From NCBI GenBank assembly GCA_009787685.1, contig WQSV01000004.1, positions 1 through 27,380 of the forward strand: 27,380 nt of DNA, read 5' to 3'. A program made the position numbers and the translations under genes. The stretch's first letter is position 1. Each line of letters starts with the position of its first letter. Below, piece by piece: positions 24,089 to 27,380 of the stretch. This DNA comes from Bacillota bacterium. GTDB taxonomy: Bacteria > Bacillota > Clostridia > Christensenellales > Pumilibacteraceae. The notes beneath the pieces are model-generated. The model was not told where the DNA came from and did not search any database. It saw only the letters and a list, made by a program, of their open reading frames with translations.

Positions 24089-24847
24089 ATGCTAAAAATT
24101 AGTGCTATTATTGGAAAAAGAGTGGTAAGCCTTCAGAGTGCTGAAATTGAGGGTGTTGTTTTGGATGTTGTTTTTGACGAGAGATTGTCGAAGACTAAGA
24201 TGCTGAAAGTTTTGAATGAAGAGGGAGACGAGATGAGCGAGAGGTTTGTTCAGTTGAGGTTTGTTAAAAATCTTGATGCAGATGCTCTTGCTGTCATGAA
24301 TCCTTCAAGCTTGAAGCCATTTTGGCAAATTGATGCTTTGGGGGCGAAGAATCCAATCAATTCCGAGTGCTTTAATCAAGACGGAATATTTTTGGGGCGT
24401 GTTCGAGATGTTCAGTTGGGGGATGGCGGTGCTGTTGCCATGATTGAAATTGAAAAAGATGGAGAGAAGAAAGAATTGAAGCCGAATATGATTTTGAATA
24501 GATCGGAAGGCGTTCTTATTATTAACGACACAGGAAAAAAAATGGTGATAAAAAAGACCCCTTCACAAAAAGGGGTCGCTATTCCAAGCGGAATCGTGGA
24601 GCAAAAGGTTGCGATTTCGGACGAGGGAAAAATTAGTGTTCCGCAAAGGGTTATTGTTGAAAAAGAGCCCGAACCAGAATTTCAACCGAATCATTTTAAA
24701 TACTTGCTTGACAAGTTGCTGAAAAAAGACATTGTTGATTCAAATGGAAAAGTGATTTTGTTCGAAGGAACGAAAGTTGGATTTGATGAAATATCAATCG
24801 CAAAAAAGGGTGGCAAGTTGGTTCACTTGGCGTTGAATGTTGAGTAG
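24089..24847 (+). CDS. PRC-barrel domain protein
   Basis: The 252 residues begin with a PRC-barrel-like beta domain (ISAIIGKRVVSLQSAEIEGV, then VLDVVFDERLSKTKMLKV). A second related segment (NQDGIFLGRVRDVQLGD, then a basic/acidic strand and LKPNMILNRSEGVLIIN) follows, with a Lys/Pro-rich linker and a C-terminal domain (YLLDKLLKKDIVDSNGKVI). PRC barrels occur in the RNA maturation factor RimM, photosystem H subunits and short Bacillota proteins such as YlmC/YmxH. The partner here is unknown. The start at ATG 24089 is chosen because GAGGAGAG lies 8-9 nt upstream; an earlier TTG at 24065 would place this site inside the gene. It has no signal peptide or membrane segment. Confidence 0.75.
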   Translation: MLKISAIIGKRVVSLQSAEIEGVVLDVVFDERLSKTKMLKVLNEEGDEMSERFVQLRFVKNLDADALAVMNPSSLKPFWQIDALGAKNPINSECFNQDGIFLGRVRDVQLGDGGAVAMIEIEKDGEKKELKPNMILNRSEGVLIINDTGKKMVIKKTPSQKGVAIPSGIVEQKVAISDEGKISVPQRVIVEKEPEPEFQPNHFKYLLDKLLKKDIVDSNGKVILFEGTKVGFDEISIAKKGGKLVHLALNVE

Positions 24848-24950
24848 GGTTTTATTAGAGTGGAGTGTGGAGTTTTATTGGGGTGAAGTGAAAGATAAAA
24901 TTAACTTTATTTTAACTTCACTCTTCACACTTTGAGTGATAAAGCTCTAC
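24848..24950. repeat. Variant heptamer inverted repeat between convergent PRC-barrel and ECF genes
   Basis: The left arm shows the direct heptamer GTGGAGT twice (AGTGGAGTGTGGAGT) and GGTGAAGTGAAAG. The right arm reads AACTTCACTCTTCACACTTT. The arms form a long imperfect inverted repeat around ATAAAATTAACTTTATTTT. The unit differs from the GTGAATA family, but the architecture is the same. It may also act as a bidirectional terminator. Confidence 0.6.
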
Positions 24951-24952
24951 TT

Positions 24953-25972
24953 TTAACTCTTAGTTCTCATCAATTCCTCAATTTTTGTTTCGATTTTAAG
25001 AAGTCCTTTTTCTGGGCAGTCTTCGTTGAGGACTGCTTTTTCTAGTGGACAAATGTCATCATGAGTTCGATTTTTGATATTTGAAACAACTTTTTCAAAT
25101 GAGAAAGGAATGTTGTGTTCGATGAGAAATTCTTTCGCATCATGCGACAAAACGTGGGCATGAATGAATTTTATTTTTCCCAAGATGAAAATCATCGCAG
25201 CCGCTTTTCCAACAACTTTGTCAACAATAATTGCGTTGCTTAGCAGAGAGGGGTCGCTTTTGTAGAGCTTTAAAGCACTTTTGACTCCAATTTCCATTTT
25301 GGAAAGTTGGATTTTTCTGTCTTTGATGAGAACAAAGGTTGCTGATTTTTGGTGTATCATTGAGGAGGCGGTGTTGATTAGTTTTGTGTTTTTGCTTTGC
25401 ATAAGTGAAAAATTTCCCATTTCAACGCTCTTGACAACAAGTGGAATCATGAGTAGTTGAATCGCAATTCCGGGCCAGCCGATAACAAAAAGAAACGCCC
25501 AGACAGTGTTTGCGTTGAGTAGTGGGCTGATGCTTGGAACAGTGAATCCAAATGCATTCGTCACAAAATAAAACATTGCAACAAAAACAAGGCGACCGAC
25601 TAACATTGCGGTTGGCAGAGAAATAAAGACAGAGAGACGAAGTCTTTTTGACAAAAATCCCGAAACGAATCCCGTTGTGGCGAGTTGTGCCATCATGATT
25701 GGAAGCATAAAAAAAGTTGGCATTCCTGTTGCAGAGGAGATGAGTGGGGACAAAAATCCAACGACTACTCCCGATAGAGGGCCGAGCAAAATGCCAGCAA
25801 GCAGAACTGGAATATGCATTGGCAAAAAAATAGGCCCTGCTAAAACAGTGTGAAACGCGAAAGGAATCAAGACGCCTAAAGCAACAAACACAGCGGTGTA
25901 GACTAACCGCCGTGTGTGTGATAGTTGCATAGGATTGCTTTTTAATAATACTCTTTTTAAAGTTGTTAACAT
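24953..25972 (-). CDS. ECF transporter S-component fused to a DUF1893 (TM1506-like) domain
   Basis: The 339 residues have two parts. Residues about 20-195 hold several membrane helices with PIFLPMHIPVLLAGILLGPL and SATGMPTFFMLPIMMAQLA, typical of ECF-type vitamin transporter substrate-binding subunits. The vitamin cannot be named. Residues about 208-310 match DUF1893: SATFVLIKDRK, AIIVDKVVGKAAAMIFILG and NRTHDDICPLEKAVLNEDCP. DUF1893 has a deaminase-like fold (Thermotoga TM1506), and its function is not settled. The fusion suggests the soluble domain senses or acts on the transported compound, which is inference. ATG 25972 has no clear ribosome binding site; ATG at 25930 (MQLSHTRRL) is an alternative. 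The ECF energy-coupling genes are not in the window. Confidence 0.85.
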   Translation of the reverse strand: MLTTLKRVLLKSNPMQLSHTRRLVYTAVFVALGVLIPFAFHTVLAGPIFLPMHIPVLLAGILLGPLSGVVVGFLSPLISSATGMPTFFMLPIMMAQLATTGFVSGFLSKRLRLSVFISLPTAMLVGRLVFVAMFYFVTNAFGFTVPSISPLLNANTVWAFLFVIGWPGIAIQLLMIPLVVKSVEMGNFSLMQSKNTKLINTASSMIHQKSATFVLIKDRKIQLSKMEIGVKSALKLYKSDPSLLSNAIIVDKVVGKAAAMIFILGKIKFIHAHVLSHDAKEFLIEHNIPFSFEKVVSNIKNRTHDDICPLEKAVLNEDCPEKGLLKIETKIEELMRTKS

Positions 25973-26024
25973 AAAAATGATGGAATAATGATGAAATATT
26001 GAATAAGTGCTGTCAAGGGTTTCA

Positions 26025-26455
26025 ACTTAATTTGTCAGATTCTTCCATTGGGCACACTGTCAAAGACCACTGTCAACAGTTTTCAACTGTTCTATCGGGT
26101 TCTGGCTTGTATTCGCGTTCAGCGTCAAGAATGCCAAAGACCTCTGCAAGTGTTTTCCACACTCTTGTCGGAGATTGTTTTTACATGAAAACATCCCAAC
26201 AGAGGGGTCGAAGACCCTTATCAAGCATCTTTGGTGCCTTTGTTGGAGAATTCTCTCGTAATAGCAATCTCTCACAGACGGGCTGAAAGCCCTTTTCAAC
26301 AGTGTTCGACTGTTCTGTCGGGTTCTGCATATATTTGCACTCTCCGTCAAGATGGTCGAAGACCACTGTCAACAGTCTTCGACTGCTTTATCGGATTCTG
26401 CTTGAACTAGCACTCTCCGTCAAGAGGGTCGAAGACCCTTTCAACAGTTTTTAGG
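26025..26455. repeat. Triloop hairpin array 5, between rlmB and the ECF gene
   Basis: It contains AACAGTT-TTC-AACTGTT near 26076, GGGTC-GAA-GACCC near 26202 and 26430, GGGCT-GAA-AGCCC near 26280, CAGTC-TTC-GACTG near 26374, and weaker copies, with the shared spacers TCGGGTTCTGGCTTGTATTC and GCACTCTCCGTCAAG. Its first 60 bp are almost identical to the start of array 3. Only repeat-derived short frames cross it. Confidence 0.85.
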
Positions 26456-26550
26456 GAGTTTGGAGTGTGAAGAGTTAAAAATGGAAAGTAGATTTAAAGT
26501 CAATTAATTTTATCATTAAATCCACTTTCTACACTAATTATACTAAGTTC
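26456..26550. repeat. Imperfect inverted repeat downstream of rlmB
   Basis: GGAAAGTAGATTTAAAG and TTAAATCCACTTTCTAC can pair around an AT-rich loop. GGAGTGTGAAGAGTTAAAA on the left resembles the variant heptamer element at 24848. It lies just after the rlmB stop codon and could serve as its terminator, although no clean T tract follows. Confidence 0.5.
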
Positions 26551-26562
26551 CTTTGAAAAAAA

Positions 26563-27282
26563 TTACTTTCCTAGTCCTCTCAACACTTCAAAAACAACAA
26601 TCCCTGCAGCAACTGATGCGTTCAAGGAGTTGAGTTTCCCGCGCATTGGAATCGAGAGAACTGCATCACATTTTTCTTTTGTCAAACGCTTGACACCTTT
26701 TCCTTCTCCGCCGATGACTATTGCACATGGGTGATTAAAAGTCGTTTTGTAGATATTTTCTCCACCAAGTTCCGCTGCATAGACCGTGATAAAGTCATGT
26801 TTGCACTCGTCAATTGCTGAATTGATGTTCGTCACTCTTGCAACTTTGACATGAGATGCGGCACCTTGAGCAACCTTGATGACCGTTTCATTAATACTTG
26901 CTTGACGATGACGACCGATAACAATTCCTGCGCAACCAGCACACTCAGCGACCCTAATGATGCTTCCGAGATTGTGAGGGTCCTCGATTCCATCCAAAAT
27001 CAAAATCGGCTTTTTCTTTGAAGTGCAAATATTTTTGAGTTCGTCAAAATCAGCATATTTGAAGTCTGTGACTGAACAAATAAAACCTTGATGGCGCTTT
27101 GTTATGCTTTCTCTGTCGAGTGCATCTTTGTCGACAAAATTAATCTTGACACCCTTATCTCTGGCAAGATTGATAATGTTTTGACTCGCAGGGTCTTTTA
27201 ATGCACGTTGAACAACAAGCCTGTCGATTGTTGAGTCGCTTTTCAATGCTTCGTAGACAGCATTTCTTCCTTCTATTTTCAT
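26563..27282 (-). CDS. rlmB: 23S rRNA 2'-O-ribose methyltransferase of the RlmB/TrmH (SpoU) family
   Basis: The 239 residues show an N-terminal substrate-binding domain (MKIEGRNAVYEALKSD, KRHQGFICSV) and a SPOUT knot with the three SpoU motifs: LDGIEDPHNLGSIIRVAECA, VIGGEGKGVKRLTKEKCD and IPMRGKLNSLNASVAAGIVV. This fits RlmB-type enzymes that methylate a ribose in domain V of 23S rRNA (G2251 in E. coli). Other TrmH-family targets are possible. Full length. The start has no strong Shine-Dalgarno site; TATTCACTATTCACTAA lies about 10 nt upstream. In Bacillota rlmB often follows cysS and mrnC, which would lie to the right of the window. Confidence 0.92.
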   Translation of the reverse strand: MKIEGRNAVYEALKSDSTIDRLVVQRALKDPASQNIINLARDKGVKINFVDKDALDRESITKRHQGFICSVTDFKYADFDELKNICTSKKKPILILDGIEDPHNLGSIIRVAECAGCAGIVIGRHRQASINETVIKVAQGAASHVKVARVTNINSAIDECKHDFITVYAAELGGENIYKTTFNHPCAIVIGGEGKGVKRLTKEKCDAVLSIPMRGKLNSLNASVAAGIVVFEVLRGLGK

Positions 27283-27380
27283 TGTTTTTTATTTAGTGAA
27301 TAGTGAATAATTAATAATGATTGTCAAATTATTTTTCAAGAATTGAAAACATAAATTTAATTCACTATTCACTATTCTTT
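27283..27380. repeat. Heptamer-type intergenic inverted repeat upstream of rlmB
   Basis: The left arm reads TTAGTGAATAGTGAATAATT and the right arm ATTCACTATTCACTATTC, with about 45 nt between. The element reaches the window edge. Confidence 0.8.

Overview
The window is AT-rich and gene-dense. It looks like a chromosomal segment of an uncultured, probably host-associated, low-GC Bacillota (Clostridia-like) bacterium. The evidence is the gene set: HprK, WhiA, MurB, Pth next to Mfd, RlmB, L31 and an Lsa-type ABC-F are Bacillota-type genes. The BspA-like leucine-rich-repeat surface protein suits a gut or mucosal lifestyle. Genus cannot be assigned from sequence alone.

Layout. 1-1506 (minus): rpmE followed by a YqhQ (DUF1385) protein fused in frame to the start of PrmC, which runs off the left edge. 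1581-2230: hairpin-repeat array. 2330-6023 (minus): a degenerate Fic-like protein, uvrC and hprK. 6259-8639 (plus): murB, a PHP phosphoesterase and an unusually short whiA. 8655-8965: second hairpin array. 8996-10468 (plus): Lsa-type ABC-F ATPase. 10472-10770: third array, then a bidirectional terminator. 10853-17496 (minus): a decaying locus for secreted and surface proteins. It holds an S1 protease/LRR/starch-binding-like gene split by two frameshifts, a small membrane protein, a truncated protease paralogue and four related lipoproteins, two of them damaged. 17619-21950 (minus): pth and mfd. 21985-22345: fourth array. 22469-24847 (plus): a Cas4-like nuclease fused to a DEDD exonuclease (DUF2779) and a PRC-barrel protein. 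24953-25972 (minus): an ECF S-component fused to DUF1893. 26025-26455: fifth array. 26563-27282 (minus): rlmB.

Two dispersed repeat systems fill most of the non-coding DNA. The first is five arrays of short hairpins with a TTC (or GAA) triloop. Their stems differ in sequence but stay self-complementary, and they are joined by conserved spacers. The second is a heptamer-based inverted repeat (GTGAATA units) lying between nearly every pair of adjacent housekeeping genes. It often supplies the upstream gene's stop codon and ends just before the downstream start codon. Both are seen directly in the sequence, and I know of no name for either.

Several housekeeping proteins are trimmed or rearranged: WhiA lacks about 100 residues, UvrC lacks its C-terminal HhH domain, rapZ and yvcK are absent from the murB-PHP-whiA cluster, and YqhQ is fused to PrmC. 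The frame damage is confined to the secreted-protein locus while the large housekeeping genes are intact. This argues for real decay or variation there rather than generally poor sequence.
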